Positions 24,570 through 34,339 of a stretch of DNA of 64,000 bases are shown here, in pieces. Every line of letters begins with the position of its first letter. Within the stretch, counting starts at the first letter, position 1. This stretch comes from Moraxella haemolytica (GTDB taxonomy: Bacteria; Pseudomonadota; Gammaproteobacteria; Pseudomonadales; Moraxellaceae), in assembly GCF_030177935.1 (NCBI RefSeq), contig NZ_CP089974.1, forward strand, positions 868,001 to 932,000. Reading direction: 5' to 3'. Below the pieces are notes generated by a model that ran no database searches, was not told the DNA's origin, and worked only from the letters and a program-made list of their open reading frames with translations. Both the position numbers and the translations under genes were made by a program.

Positions 24570-27392
24570 ATGAGTAGCACCACCCCTGTTCTGATCAACC
24601 CCTTTTGTCAGTTTGATACTCGTGCTTTTGAGCTTGTTTTAACCTGTGCTGATGGGCTTGAAAATGCACTATTGATTGAGCTTAAGTCCTTTGGGATTGA
24701 TGCTCACATCACTCGTGTGGGGCGTGTTCGTGCAACAGTCGGTCTTTCTCAGTTCTATCATTTGTGCCTATATAGCCGTGTGGCGAGCCGTATTTTACTG
24801 CCGATTGGCGAATATCATTTTAAGCAAAAACAGACCATCACCAATCAAATCTCAAAAGATGACAAAGGGCGTGCCATCAGTCGCACCATACAGACGCAGG
24901 TGATTGATGAAGATGTGCCAGAAGCATTGTATCAGTTTACTGCTCGTTACGACTGGACGCAGATTTTTGACCTAGATCATAGCTTTGCTATTCGTCTATC
25001 AACCGATAAGCGAATGACTATTAATCAGCAGTTCGCCACCTTGCGTATTAAAGATGCGATTGTGGATACCTTTAATCGTAAACTTGGGGCTCGTCCTGAT
25101 GTCTCAAAGACGCCTGATATTCATATTTTTGCAGTGGCGAATAATCAGTTTGCTGAGTTGTTTTTGGATTTATCGGGCACCAGTTTGCACCGCCGTGGTT
25201 ATCGTGTTGTTAATACCGCTGCTCCTTTAAAAGAAAACTTAGCAGCCGCCTTATTGTACGAATGCGGTTGGCATACAGGGCAACACGATGCACTCATTGA
25301 CCCAATGTGTGGTTCGGGGACTTTCATTACAGAAGCCATGCTGATGCGTGCTGATTACCCTGTAGGGCTAGATAAGACGACTAACGAGTTTGGTTTTTAT
25401 CACTGGGCATACCATGACGATGCACTATGGCAACAGCAGGTCATGACGGCAAATGACAGATTTCATGCCAATTTGGATAAACTGAGTCAGAATATGCCTA
25501 CTGTCATCGCCCTTGATGCCGATGCAACAGCGGTACACGCCTGCCATCAAAATCTCATGGCGTCAGGACTGTCGCCCATCATCAATCACATCACACTAAG
25601 ACAGCAGCCACTTAGTGCCTTAAAAGATACGCTTGCCAAACTACAAGCGAGCAACCCTTTATTGATTACCAATCCGCCTTATGGGGAGCGATTGGGTGAG
25701 GCTGATTTTATTAAGCCTTTATATCAAGGTTTGGGCTTGTGTGCATCTGATGGTTTTGAGTGTGCTGGCATTCATCAAGCGACTTTAGCTGTGTTGGGTA
25801 GTCATGTAGAGCATGTTGATACATTGCCTATTATCAATCCTGCGACTTTGCGTTGTCATAACGGTGCATTGACGGTGTATTTTCGTCATGGTTCGCTAGA
25901 TATACAAAGACAGCCAAGTTTGATTGAGCGATTTGAAAGACAGTATATCGTCAGCGAAGAGGCTCAAGAATTCATCAATCGCCTACAAAAGAACCTAGCT
26001 CACCTAAAAAAAGCTGCCAAAGTGGATGAGGTGAGTAATTTGCGTGTTTATGATGCAGATCTGCCCAACTACAATGTCGCCATTGATTTATATGGCACAA
26101 AGGTGCATGTACAAGAATACGCACCACCCAAACAAATCCCTGCTGATGTTGCCAAGCAGCGTTTTAATTCGGTGTTACATCACACAAGAGAAATACTTGG
26201 GGTGTTTCGTGAAGATGTTTTTATTAAAACTCGTGCCAGACAGTCAGGTAATGACCAATATACCAAAAATTCAGATGCTCAAACCAAACGCAAAAAAATG
26301 TATGTTGTGCGTGAATATGGGGCTTACTTTTATGTCAATTTTACCGACTATCTAGATACAGGGCTGTTTATTGACCATCGCAATATGCGTCAGATGGTTG
26401 CTGCTACCAGCCGTGGCAAGCGAGTATTAAATCTATTTTCTTATACCTGTACAGCAAGTGTCCATGCGGCGATGGTAGGAGCAAAGTCTGTTACGAGTGT
26501 GGACTTGTCCGCCAATTATCTAGATTGGGGGCATCAAAACTTTGCTCTAAATGGTCTGGATTTATCCGCCTATGTTGATGGCAAATTGAAATATCAATTC
26601 ATCGCATCAGATGTTTTTGAGTGGATTAAAGAGCATACTGAGCAATATGAGGTAATTTTTATTGACCCACCAACTTTCTCAAACTCTAAGAAGTTTAAGG
26701 GGACTTTTGATGTACAGCGAGACCATGTTGCACTCATTAATCGTGCGATGAACCGACTCTCGGCTGATGGGGTACTGTATTTTAGTAACAACTACACTCG
26801 CTTTGAGCTTGATGAAAGTTTATTGGCTCGCTATGAAGTGGTGTGCTTAACAGATAAGACAACCGGCTTTGATTTTAATCCAAAAAAACCCATCCATCAA
26901 AGTTACCAAATCCGTCATAAAAATGGCATAAAAGCCATAGAGAGGTCTGTACAGACGCACCAAAAGCAAGTGGATGGTGAAGTCGTTAAAGATACGAATG
27001 AAAAACGCAGTGGTCGGAGTAGCTTTGATAAGCATGGCGACCGTACTCATCATGCCAGTAAGCACCGCTCTCATCAAGATGGCACAAAAGAAAGCGGACG
27101 TAGCCGTTCCCAACAGGATAAATCTGCTCAGCATGGTCTAGCAGGTGGTTTTCATCAGCGTGGTATAAAAGATGAAACAAGGGCGGGGCGTTTTGATAGA
27201 CAGTCCAAGCACTCTCATCGCTTTGATAAGACTTATGCCAATAAAGATGGTGATAATAACGCCCAAGCAGTCAAAAAATCCACCCCAAAGGTACGCTATG
27301 AAAAAATCGATGGTAAATTGGTCGCTGTTGCCATTGAAAACACCAAAAATACCAGTGAGATAAAAAAATATACCATCAAATCAAAATCCTAA
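24570..27392 (+). CDS. rlmL: Bifunctional 23S rRNA methyltransferase RlmKL with a long basic tail
   Basis: The 940-aa protein joins a THUMP domain (about residues 50-165), the RlmL half that makes m2G2445 (DPMCGSGTF; NPPYGERLGE near residue 367) and the RlmK half that makes m7G2069 (FSYTCTASVHAA; FIDPPTFSNSKKF near residue 696). E. coli RlmKL is about 702 aa. Here a tail of about 160 residues from residue 780 is rich in Lys, Arg, His, Ser and Gln, looks disordered and may bind RNA. ATG 24570 follows GAGA at 24561-24564; the TTG at 24546 is less likely. The end has a conserved-looking KVRYEKIDGKLVAV segment. Confidence 0.93.
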   Translation: MSSTTPVLINPFCQFDTRAFELVLTCADGLENALLIELKSFGIDAHITRVGRVRATVGLSQFYHLCLYSRVASRILLPIGEYHFKQKQTITNQISKDDKGRAISRTIQTQVIDEDVPEALYQFTARYDWTQIFDLDHSFAIRLSTDKRMTINQQFATLRIKDAIVDTFNRKLGARPDVSKTPDIHIFAVANNQFAELFLDLSGTSLHRRGYRVVNTAAPLKENLAAALLYECGWHTGQHDALIDPMCGSGTFITEAMLMRADYPVGLDKTTNEFGFYHWAYHDDALWQQQVMTANDRFHANLDKLSQNMPTVIALDADATAVHACHQNLMASGLSPIINHITLRQQPLSALKDTLAKLQASNPLLITNPPYGERLGEADFIKPLYQGLGLCASDGFECAGIHQATLAVLGSHVEHVDTLPIINPATLRCHNGALTVYFRHGSLDIQRQPSLIERFERQYIVSEEAQEFINRLQKNLAHLKKAAKVDEVSNLRVYDADLPNYNVAIDLYGTKVHVQEYAPPKQIPADVAKQRFNSVLHHTREILGVFREDVFIKTRARQSGNDQYTKNSDAQTKRKKMYVVREYGAYFYVNFTDYLDTGLFIDHRNMRQMVAATSRGKRVLNLFSYTCTASVHAAMVGAKSVTSVDLSANYLDWGHQNFALNGLDLSAYVDGKLKYQFIASDVFEWIKEHTEQYEVIFIDPPTFSNSKKFKGTFDVQRDHVALINRAMNRLSADGVLYFSNNYTRFELDESLLARYEVVCLTDKTTGFDFNPKKPIHQSYQIRHKNGIKAIERSVQTHQKQVDGEVVKDTNEKRSGRSSFDKHGDRTHHASKHRSHQDGTKESGRSRSQQDKSAQHGLAGGFHQRGIKDETRAGRFDRQSKHSHRFDKTYANKDGDNNAQAVKKSTPKVRYEKIDGKLVAVAIENTKNTSEIKKYTIKSKS

Positions 27393-27483
27393 ACAACCCA
27401 TAGCTATGGCAAGCTGTGAGCGATGGTCAAATGGGATAAATAAAGGTTAAACACATCAATCATAGAATATTGAGCAAGATAAC

Positions 27484-28563
27484 ATGAACGACATGATAAA
27501 CGACTTGAAGAATGATGCAACACCGCTAGACAGTGATGACCTAGAGGTCATTCATGCCTTGTCGCATGATGACAAGCGAGATGACATGACCGATGATAAT
27601 GATGAAACTCATGATTTTGACGATGGCATTAAATCAACTCGCTTTAAGAAATTGCAAAAGAAACTTCGCAAGGAAGTCTCGTGGGCGATTCGTGATTTTA
27701 ATATGATTGAAGATGGCGATGTGGTCATGGTGTGTATCTCAGGCGGTAAAGACAGCTTTACTTTACTAGATATTCTACTTTTTTTAAAGCGTATTGCACC
27801 GATTAATTTTGAAGTTGTGGCGGTCAATCTTGATCAAAAACAACCCGGTTTTCCTGAACACATACTGCCAGAATACTTATCTGAGCAAGGCATTCCTTAC
27901 TACATTCTAGAAAAAGATACTTACAGTATCGTTAAGCAGGTCGTACCAGAGGGTAAAACTTATTGTTCTGCTTGCTCTCGCTTGCGTCGTGGCTCGTTAT
28001 ATGGCTTTGCTAAGCAAATTGGTGCAACCAAAGTGGCACTTGGGCATCATCGTGATGATATTTTGGCAACTTTCTTTTTAAACTTGTTTCATGGCGGTTC
28101 ATTAAAGGCGATGCCGCCTAAACTGCTATCAGATGATAAGCAAAATATCTTGATTCGTCCGCTTGCTTATGTCGCCGAAAAAGACATCATTAAATACGCC
28201 AATTATAAAGGCTTTCCCATTATCCCTTGCAATCTTTGTGGCTCACAAGAAAACCTACAGCGAGCGATGATTAATGATATGTTGCGTGAATGGGACAATG
28301 CCCACCCAAAACGCCTAGCAAGTATGTTTAAGGCCTTGCAAAATGTTGCCCCAAGTCAGCTTGCTGACCGTGAACTGTTTGATTTTGAAAGCCTAAAAAC
28401 CGAGCGGACGGATGATGAACGCCTGTTTGAGGGTGATAATATTCAAGTGGGTGTGGCAGATAAGCTGGCTGATATTGGACTGCCAACCAATCCTGAGGTG
28501 CAGACCTTTAATCCAAAATTTGACAAAGATAAAAAAATCCCTGTTATCAATCCTGTGTTATGA
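27484..28563 (+). CDS. ttcA: tRNA 2-thiocytidine biosynthesis protein TtcA
   Basis: The 359-aa enzyme has the PP-loop [11 protein letters not shown], the CSAC pair ([12 protein letters not shown]) and a third cysteine region PCNLCGSQ, which together carry the iron-sulfur cluster used to thiolate cytidine 32 of tRNAs. An acidic N-terminal extension of about 45 residues (many Asp) precedes the conserved domain. It follows rlmKL by 91 bases on the same strand and is convergent with aroQ. Confidence 0.95.
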   Translation: MNDMINDLKNDATPLDSDDLEVIHALSHDDKRDDMTDDNDETHDFDDGIKSTRFKKLQKKLRKEVSWAIRDFNMIEDGDVVMVCISGGKDSFTLLDILLFLKRIAPINFEVVAVNLDQKQPGFPEHILPEYLSEQGIPYYILEKDTYSIVKQVVPEGKTYCSACSRLRRGSLYGFAKQIGATKVALGHHRDDILATFFLNLFHGGSLKAMPPKLLSDDKQNILIRPLAYVAEKDIIKYANYKGFPIIPCNLCGSQENLQRAMINDMLREWDNAHPKRLASMFKALQNVAPSQLADRELFDFESLKTERTDDERLFEGDNIQVGVADKLADIGLPTNPEVQTFNPKFDKDKKIPVINPVL

Positions 28564-28635
28564 CTTGTATCAAGATGGGTGGTTGGGCGTATTTTACCGC
28601 CTGCATTACCCATCTTAGCTATCAAAAAAGGATTG

Positions 28636-29109
28636 TCAATCACTGTCTGCTTTATTCAAATACTCAACCAACCAATCTAGTGCCATGTCGTAGCCCATAT
28701 CGCCAAGCCCGCAGATTACACCCACTGCCTTATCGGAAAAATAAGAATGCGTACGAAATGGCTCTCGTGCATGCACATTGGATAGGTGGACTTCAATGAA
28801 TGGCTTGTTTGCGGCGGTGAGTGCATCACGAATCGCTACTGAAGTATGGGTAAAGGCGGCAGGATTGATGATGACAGCGTCAAAGCCTGTACCATCAGCC
28901 AACAATCCCAATTCACCAATCTTATCAACGATGTCGCCTTCGTGGTTTGACTGAAAGGCAGTCAGCATGATGCCATGCTTGGTGGCTTTACTGATTAAGC
29001 GATGTTCGATGTCAGCTAGCGTGGTTGTACCGTAGATGTGCGGTTCTCGTTTGCCTAGCAGATGTAGGTTTGGACCATTTAGTAATAAGATGTGGCGAGA
29101 CTGTTTCAT
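28636..29109 (-). CDS. aroQ: Type II 3-dehydroquinate dehydratase
   Basis: The 157-aa enzyme of the shikimate pathway has [17 protein letters not shown], with the active-site Arg and Tyr, then [21 protein letters not shown] and [14 protein letters not shown]. It converts 3-dehydroquinate to 3-dehydroshikimate. It is a single gene here; the accBC genes often found beside it are absent. Confidence 0.96.
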   Translation of the reverse strand: MKQSRHILLLNGPNLHLLGKREPHIYGTTTLADIEHRLISKATKHGIMLTAFQSNHEGDIVDKIGELGLLADGTGFDAVIINPAAFTHTSVAIRDALTAANKPFIEVHLSNVHAREPFRTHSYFSDKAVGVICGLGDMGYDMALDWLVEYLNKADSD

Positions 29110-29468
29110 AATGATGGGCGGTCTAAAGTAAGAATGGCGTTATTTTAGCAGATTTTTTGTGAAAAGTTTTGTCTGATTGGTGGTTAATCGTGGATAAATA
29201 GACACTTGTGTGTGAAAATTGATAAAAATACTTGTATTCTGAATTTATCATGGTATGATAATTGCGGTAGTTATGTAAAGATGTGATTTTTTGTAAATAT
29301 TGTTAGTAATATTATTGCTGGCGATATTGATGAAATTGCCTACTGATTACTGTAAAAAGAGTGTGGTTGAGATTTTCAACCCGCTTGAGTTAATTTAGCT
29401 TGATGAGCTTTGATGGCGTGTTTAGTAACCATGCCCATCATATTCAAGCGTTTTTATAGGAAGAAAAT
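29110..29468 (+). promoter_or_regulatory. Intergenic region with probable csp promoter and long 5' leader
   Basis: Within this 359-base gap, TTGTAT (29232-29237) and an extended -10 TGG-TATGAT (29251-29259) are spaced by 16 bases. Transcription from there would give a leader of about 200 bases before the cold-shock ATG, the size of cspA-type leaders that change structure with temperature. The leader folding was not computed. The aroQ-proximal part (29110-29230) holds nothing recognised. Confidence 0.45.
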
Positions 29469-29678
29469 ATGTCAGTTCGTGAACAAGGTACTGTAAAATG
29501 GTTCAATGATTCCAAAGGTTTTGGCTTCATTCAGCGTGCGACAGGTGAAGATGTGTTTGTGCATTTTCGTGCGATTTTGGGCGAAGGTTATCGCTTGCTA
29601 AAAGAAGGTCAAGCAGTGGAATTTGTTGTAAGAGAAGGCGATAAAGGATTACAAGCTGAAGAAGTAACCAAGCTATAA
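29469..29678 (+). CDS. Cold-shock domain protein (CspA family)
   Basis: The 69-aa single-domain OB-fold protein has RNP1 KGFGFI and RNP2 VFVHF, so it binds single-stranded RNA and DNA and acts as an RNA chaperone. AGGAAGAAAAT lies just upstream of the ATG. Csp proteins in this size class may be cold-inducible or constitutive; the long leader favours regulated expression. Confidence 0.95.
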   Translation: MSVREQGTVKWFNDSKGFGFIQRATGEDVFVHFRAILGEGYRLLKEGQAVEFVVREGDKGLQAEEVTKL

Positions 29679-29697
29679 ACACTTTTCTTGACACACT

Positions 29698-29727
29698 AAA
29701 AGTCCGCTTTTTTGTGGGCTTTTTTTA
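29698..29727 (+). terminator. csp terminator
   Basis: AAGTCCGC and GTGGGCTT pair, with two G-U pairs, around a T6 loop, and a T7 run follows. It lies about 20 bases after the csp stop. Confidence 0.6.
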
Positions 29728-29756
29728 TGCGTTCATCACTCATGATGTGGATAATT

Positions 29757-29786
29757 TTGCAAATCATTTGCATAAATTGTTATAAT
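29757..29786 (+). promoter_or_regulatory. Promoter of the small secreted protein gene
   Basis: TTGCAA (29757-29762), an 18-base spacer and a perfect TATAAT (29781-29786) lie 44 bases before ATG 29830. Confidence 0.65.
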
Positions 29787-29829
29787 GCGTTATTGTGTAT
29801 ATTTTTTACTATCCTATTGGAGCATGACA

Positions 29830-30270
29830 ATGAAAATTATGAATAAACTATTGGCTGGTGTACTTGCTGTAGGCATCTGCATGGGTGCATCTGCTGCAGA
29901 CACTCAAGATGCACAAGAACTAAGCGATGAACAAAAAACAGCTTATGGCATCTGTAATATTGTCGGTGAAGGCGTGTTTAGCGTGGCGGTCATGCGTCAA
30001 TCTGATGTTAAACAAAGCGATGCCGTAAAAGAAGTTGAGGTGGTATCAGCTGAGCTTGTCAAGCAGTTCGGTGATAATGAAATCACCGAATACATCAAAG
30101 AATTTTGGCAGGTGGCATTGACTGAGTTGTATAAGCAGAATGTTGAAACAAGCGATGATAAAAAGCGTGAATTTGTACAAGGTGCAACCGCTGAAGCAGG
30201 CTATGCGTGCCTTGATATGATTTTAGAAGAATCAACTGAACCAACAAAAACATCCGCCAAAAATAAATAA
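29830..30270 (+). CDS. Small secreted protein of unknown function (146 aa)
   Basis: ATG 29830 is preferred because GGAG at 29819-29822 lies seven bases upstream; the in-frame ATG at 29824 is too close. A signal peptide (LLAGVLAVGICMGASA, cleaved before ADTQ) directs the protein to the periplasm. The mature part is acidic and helical, with two Cys (GICNIV and YACLD) that could form a disulfide. No domain is recognised. The next gene starts ten bases later. Confidence 0.75.
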   Translation: MKIMNKLLAGVLAVGICMGASAADTQDAQELSDEQKTAYGICNIVGEGVFSVAVMRQSDVKQSDAVKEVEVVSAELVKQFGDNEITEYIKEFWQVALTELYKQNVETSDDKKREFVQGATAEAGYACLDMILEESTEPTKTSAKNK

Positions 30271-30280
30271 GGATAATCAT

Positions 30281-31534
30281 TTGAGTTTATACACACTTCC
30301 AAGCGATGTGGCGACTTTTGGTCGTTTTGAAGATTTGCCATTGTCTGAGACGACTTTAAAGGCGGTGCGTGCACTTGGGTTTGAGAAGCTAACCCCAATT
30401 CAAGCACAAATCTTACCACATACGCTCGCCAATCAAGATGCCATTGGTCAGGCTCAAACAGGTACTGGCAAGACAGCGACTTTTTTGATTACCATCATTG
30501 AATCGCTAATGAAACACCCCTTTGCGTCTGATGAGGCAAGGTTTTTGGGTGAGCCCCGTGCTCTAATCTTAGCACCGACTCGTGAGTTAGCACAGCAGAT
30601 TTTTGCCGATTGCCGTGAATTAACCCGTTTTAGTAACCTGTATAATTTATGTATCACAGGTGGTGCGGATTTTGATAAACAAGCAAGTCAGCTTGAACGC
30701 CGTCCTTTGGATATTTTGATTGGTACACCAGGTCGCATTATTGACTGGGTGAACAAGGGAGTGTTGTTCTTAGATAGAGTGGAGGTGTTTGTTTTGGATG
30801 AAGCGGACCGCATGCTTGACATGGGCTTTATCCCTGATATTAAACGCATCGTTCGGCACATACCTGTCAATACACACCGCCAAAGCCTATTGTTCTCGGC
30901 AACATTTAATGCTGATGTGATGAACCTAGCCTATCGCTGGCTACATAACCCTGCTTTTGTGGAAATCGCTCCAGAGAGTAAGACCAATCAGGCGATTGAC
31001 CAACGCTTTTATTTATTGACTGAGCGTGAAAAGATGGCGGCGTTGCGTGAGATTTTGTCTGACAAAGATGTGAAAAAAGCCATTATTTTTGCCAATCGCA
31101 AAGACCAAGTGAAGCGACTATATGATAACTTGCGTCGCCAGTTTGAGGTAACCATGCTCTCAGGTGATGTCGCCCAACAAAAACGAGAGCGTTATCTTAA
31201 ACGCTTTAAGGATGGCGAGGTAAATATCTTGGTGGCGACTGATGTGGCAGGGCGAGGTATCCATGTTGATGATGTGACTCATGTCATTAATTATACGCTA
31301 CCTGAGATGCCTGATGACTATGTGCATCGCATTGGGCGTACTGGACGAGCAGGGCACACAGGTATTTCCATTAGTTTTGTCAGTGAAAATGATGCCTTTA
31401 ATCTACCTGCACTTGAAAAGCATGTGGATATGAAGTTTAAATTAAACCAATTTGAATTCATAGAGGCAGATAATCATGCTGGTTCATCACAAAATAAAAC
31501 CGATCGGTCGGATTGTTATAGTGAAGCAGGGTAG
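30281..31534 (+). CDS. DEAD-box RNA helicase (RhlB-like)
   Basis: The 417-aa helicase has all core motifs in order: Q motif PIQAQILP, AQTGTGKTA, PTRELAQQ, TPGRI, VLDEAD, SATF, ATDVAGRGIH and HRIGRTGRAG. The overall pattern (FGRFEDLPLSETTLKAV, GGADFDKQ) fits RhlB, which unwinds RNA for the degradosome; the tail is short (about 30 residues). The start is TTG at 30281, with AAGGA at 30268-30272. It is followed by hemW after three bases, so they are likely cotranscribed. Confidence 0.92.
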   Translation: MSLYTLPSDVATFGRFEDLPLSETTLKAVRALGFEKLTPIQAQILPHTLANQDAIGQAQTGTGKTATFLITIIESLMKHPFASDEARFLGEPRALILAPTRELAQQIFADCRELTRFSNLYNLCITGGADFDKQASQLERRPLDILIGTPGRIIDWVNKGVLFLDRVEVFVLDEADRMLDMGFIPDIKRIVRHIPVNTHRQSLLFSATFNADVMNLAYRWLHNPAFVEIAPESKTNQAIDQRFYLLTEREKMAALREILSDKDVKKAIIFANRKDQVKRLYDNLRRQFEVTMLSGDVAQQKRERYLKRFKDGEVNILVATDVAGRGIHVDDVTHVINYTLPEMPDDYVHRIGRTGRAGHTGISISFVSENDAFNLPALEKHVDMKFKLNQFEFIEADNHAGSSQNKTDRSDCYSEAG

Positions 31535-31537
31535 CTA

Positions 31538-32743
31538 ATGAACCCATTGTTAGAGCTACAACCCAAGCGTATTCCGCTGTCGCTATATATCCATATTCCT
31601 TGGTGCATCAAAAAATGCCCATACTGTGACTTTAATTCACACGCCTTGCCTAGCCCTGACCAAAACGCGCTGTTATCAGCACCTTTTGCTGATTATGTAG
31701 ATGCTTTGATTGCAGATGCCCAGTCTCAGCTATCTTTTGTGCAAGATAGGCAGATTGAATCTGTGTTTATCGGTGGGGGTACGCCATCGCTACTGCCTGC
31801 TGAGCAGTTTAAACGGCTGTTTGATGCATTGCGAGAGCTTTATGATTTTCGTCCAGATTGTGAGATTACGCTTGAGGTCAATCCTAGTACGATTGAACAT
31901 TCACCATTTGAGGCATATCGCCACATTGGAATCAATCGTGCGTCTATTGGGGTGCAGACTTTTGATGACAAGGTATTGCAAACGCTAGGGCGTGTCCATA
32001 ATCCCATGCAGGCGATGAATGCCATTAAACAAGCAAGACAAGCGGGTTTTGAGCGGGTGAATGTGGATTTGATGCATGGACTACCCAATCAAGATGCGAA
32101 TATGGCCATTCACGATTTAAAAACCGCTGTGCAGATGGGGGCGACTCACATTTCGTGGTATCAGCTAACCATTGAACCAAACACCGCTTTTTATCGTTCA
32201 CCACCTGCCTTGCCTGATGATGAAGTGCTTGAATCCATTGAAGAGGCAGGGCGTTGTTATCTGCTTGAGCAAGGCTTTAATAATTATGAAGTCTCAGCAT
32301 GGGTAGGGGCAAATGACAGACCTTGTCATCACAATATGAATTATTGGCAATTTGGTGATTATCTGGCAATCGGTGCAGGTGCACATGGTAAAATAACACT
32401 ATATAATCATGCTGAACATGCAGATGGTATTTATCGGTTTAGTAAGTCTCGTTTGCCTAAAGATTATCTGAATTTTATGCCATCCTATGCCCCAAAAATG
32501 GTGGGCTTTGAGAAAGTTAGCGAAGATAGTCTGCCCTTTGAGTTCATGATGAATGCCCTTAGGCTAAGGCATGGTGCGACAACACAGATGTTTGAGGAGC
32601 GAACAGGACTGCTTGTTAGTAGCATTGATAATGAGCTACTGCCCTTACAGCATGAGGGTTTTATGGTGCATGATGCGACCTTGCTTAGCCCAACTAACAT
32701 GGGGTTTCGCTATGTAAATCATTTGGTGCGTTCATTTTTATGA
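31538..32743 (+). CDS. hemW: Heme chaperone HemW (radical SAM, HemN-like)
   Basis: The 401-aa protein has the radical SAM cluster motif CIKKCPYC in IPWCIKKCPYCDF and the HemN-like barrel motifs FIGGGTPSLL and GVQTFDDKVLQTLGR. It also has the C-terminal HemW domain (NYEVSAWV, HNMNYW). HemW proteins bind heme and help insert it into target proteins rather than oxidise coproporphyrinogen. It starts three bases after the helicase stop and is probably cotranscribed with it. Confidence 0.92.
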   Translation: MNPLLELQPKRIPLSLYIHIPWCIKKCPYCDFNSHALPSPDQNALLSAPFADYVDALIADAQSQLSFVQDRQIESVFIGGGTPSLLPAEQFKRLFDALRELYDFRPDCEITLEVNPSTIEHSPFEAYRHIGINRASIGVQTFDDKVLQTLGRVHNPMQAMNAIKQARQAGFERVNVDLMHGLPNQDANMAIHDLKTAVQMGATHISWYQLTIEPNTAFYRSPPALPDDEVLESIEEAGRCYLLEQGFNNYEVSAWVGANDRPCHHNMNYWQFGDYLAIGAGAHGKITLYNHAEHADGIYRFSKSRLPKDYLNFMPSYAPKMVGFEKVSEDSLPFEFMMNALRLRHGATTQMFEERTGLLVSSIDNELLPLQHEGFMVHDATLLSPTNMGFRYVNHLVRSFL

Positions 32744-33084
32744 TTGGTGCTATCACATGAACAACGGATACCGAAAAATAATTTTTTTTGGTATTTTGTG
32801 AGATGAGCTTGTTCAATCTTTTGTCAAACTTTTTTGCACCATTGATAACGGCATCGCTAGCTTCCAAAAAATGTCCTTAACGCAACTTTTCATGGTGTTC
32901 AACCAGTTAGAACAAAAAATTATAGCAACAGTAGCGGTGATTGATTTTTGTATGATAATTTTCTTTTATAATTAGGCTTGAGTTTCAAGAAGTTCCGACA
33001 AACTTGCACTGATTATCATGAATATTGATGATATTTTGTGTGAATTTAAATCATTAATATTTTGATTAACCCTGTATAATAACT
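32744..33084. other. 341-base intergenic region after hemW
   Basis: A hairpin at 32769-32795 (ATACCGAAAAA with a complementary TTTTTTTGGTAT, then T4) may terminate hemW. AT-rich TATAAT-like boxes lie at 32967-32972 and 33075-33080. The latter ends four bases before the trmL ATG, and no ribosome-binding site is visible there. No ORF or RNA gene is recognised in the rest. Confidence 0.6.
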
Positions 33085-33618
33085 ATGTCAACCATTCATA
33101 TTATCCTATTTACCCCAAAAATCCCCAACAACACTGGCAATATCATTCGCCTGTGTGCCAATACAGGAGCCAAACTGCATTTAATTAAACCGCTTGGTTT
33201 TGAGCTTGACGATACCAAGCTAAAACGAGCAGGGCTTGATTATCATGAATATGCTGATTTGAAAGTGCATGAAGACTGGTGGGTATGTCGTCAGATGCTA
33301 AATGAGATGGGTGTTGACCAAGTGGTAGCATTGACCACCAAGTTTAGTCATAGCTTTTATGAGCATGATTTTAGTCTTACTCAAGAAGAAAGTGTTGCGA
33401 TGGTGTTTGGTTCTGAGACTGATGGTCTGCCAGCGAAGATTAGAGATGATATCGGTGTAGATAATTGGCTCCGCTTGCCCATGTTGCCGCAGTCTCGCAG
33501 TCTAAACCTTGCCAATTCGGTATCTATTTGCTTATATGAACTTTGGCGACAGATGGGTTTTGTTGGTGATGTTGGTGAGAGTGTTGGCTATCACCGTTTA
33601 TCCAGTCGTTCTGATTAA
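33085..33618 (+). CDS. trmL: tRNA (cytidine/uridine-2'-O-)-methyltransferase TrmL
   Basis: The 177-aa SPOUT methyltransferase begins IHIILFTPKIPNNTGNI. It contains the knotted SAM site with VFGSETDGLP and LRLPMLPQSRSLNLANSV, the TrmL/SpoU hallmark. It methylates the 2'-O of wobble nucleotide 34 in certain leucine tRNAs. The start is fixed by homology to the family N-terminus. There is no visible Shine-Dalgarno and a TATAAT ends four bases upstream. It is convergent with tusE, eight bases apart. Confidence 0.93.
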   Translation: MSTIHIILFTPKIPNNTGNIIRLCANTGAKLHLIKPLGFELDDTKLKRAGLDYHEYADLKVHEDWWVCRQMLNEMGVDQVVALTTKFSHSFYEHDFSLTQEESVAMVFGSETDGLPAKIRDDIGVDNWLRLPMLPQSRSLNLANSVSICLYELWRQMGFVGDVGESVGYHRLSSRSD

Positions 33619-33626
33619 GCGTAGCT

Positions 33627-33950
33627 CTATAGACAATTAGGCGGTTTTGGCAATCCTGCGATGCGATTGATGTGGCGTGCCACAAGCCCTGTATTAAAGA
33701 GTTGTTGCAATTTGGTATTGCTAATATCATCAGTAGGCAATGCTTGAGTTAAGTGCTTGATGAGTGGGCGAGTGGTTGGGCTGTGATGGTATTTTTCAAA
33801 AAATGCCCGCACTTCGCCTAAGATGCGATAATGAATATCGCCTAACTGTATATCTAGCGTATCTGCCAAAGCCTGTGCTACCGCTGGCGTCCATGTGTTG
33901 TGATCGGTAAGATGACCATCACCGTCTAGTTGTAGAGTTGTGCTTGTCAT
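33627..33950 (-). CDS. tusE: TusE/DsrC-like sulfur carrier
   Basis: The 107-aa protein ends PKPPNCL, with the penultimate Cys conserved as the sulfur-accepting residue, and has the DsrC fold motifs. TusE accepts sulfur from TusD and passes it to MnmA for 2-thiolation of U34 in tRNA. Its ATG directly follows the tusC stop (TAAATG), so it is tightly coupled. Confidence 0.9.
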   Translation of the reverse strand: MTSTTLQLDGDGHLTDHNTWTPAVAQALADTLDIQLGDIHYRILGEVRAFFEKYHHSPTTRPLIKHLTQALPTDDISNTKLQQLFNTGLVARHINRIAGLPKPPNCL

Positions 33951-34259
33951 TTAAAATTCCAAAACGCTGTCAAAATCTGTCGTCATTGGTGGTGCATCTA
34001 GGCGTAGCAATAGACCATCAATCATCTCATCAAAGATGGTATCATGACTAAAATCTGTCCATGCTTTAGCAATGTCATATAATTCAAGTGACTGCACCAT
34101 GCCATAGATACGACTCTGTTTATCGTTTAGTGCTAGATGGCTATTACCAGTAAAATAAAACTGCACTTCATGGTCAAAGCTTGCTAAAGTGAATCCCAAA
34201 GCGACTGCTTCATAGCTAATTAGCTCGCTATCAGTACTGATGGTGATTAAAAATTTCAT
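33951..34259 (-). CDS. TusC-like DsrF-family protein
   Basis: The 102-aa product shows the DsrE/DsrF fold; LELYDIAKAW matches the GLYDIEQCW region of TusC, without its Cys. It starts near the fold beginning (MKFLITISTDSELI). It would form the TusD-C ring. A TusB gene is not found between this gene and its neighbours, so the complex may lack it or use another locus. Confidence 0.65.
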   Translation of the reverse strand: MKFLITISTDSELISYEAVALGFTLASFDHEVQFYFTGNSHLALNDKQSRIYGMVQSLELYDIAKAWTDFSHDTIFDEMIDGLLLRLDAPPMTTDFDSVLEF

Positions 34260-34339
34260 CTTTTTATCCGTTATAAATATCTGATTTTGGTGCTATTTTG
34301 CTAGCCAAAAGTATTAGACTTGTCTGCTAAATAACACCA

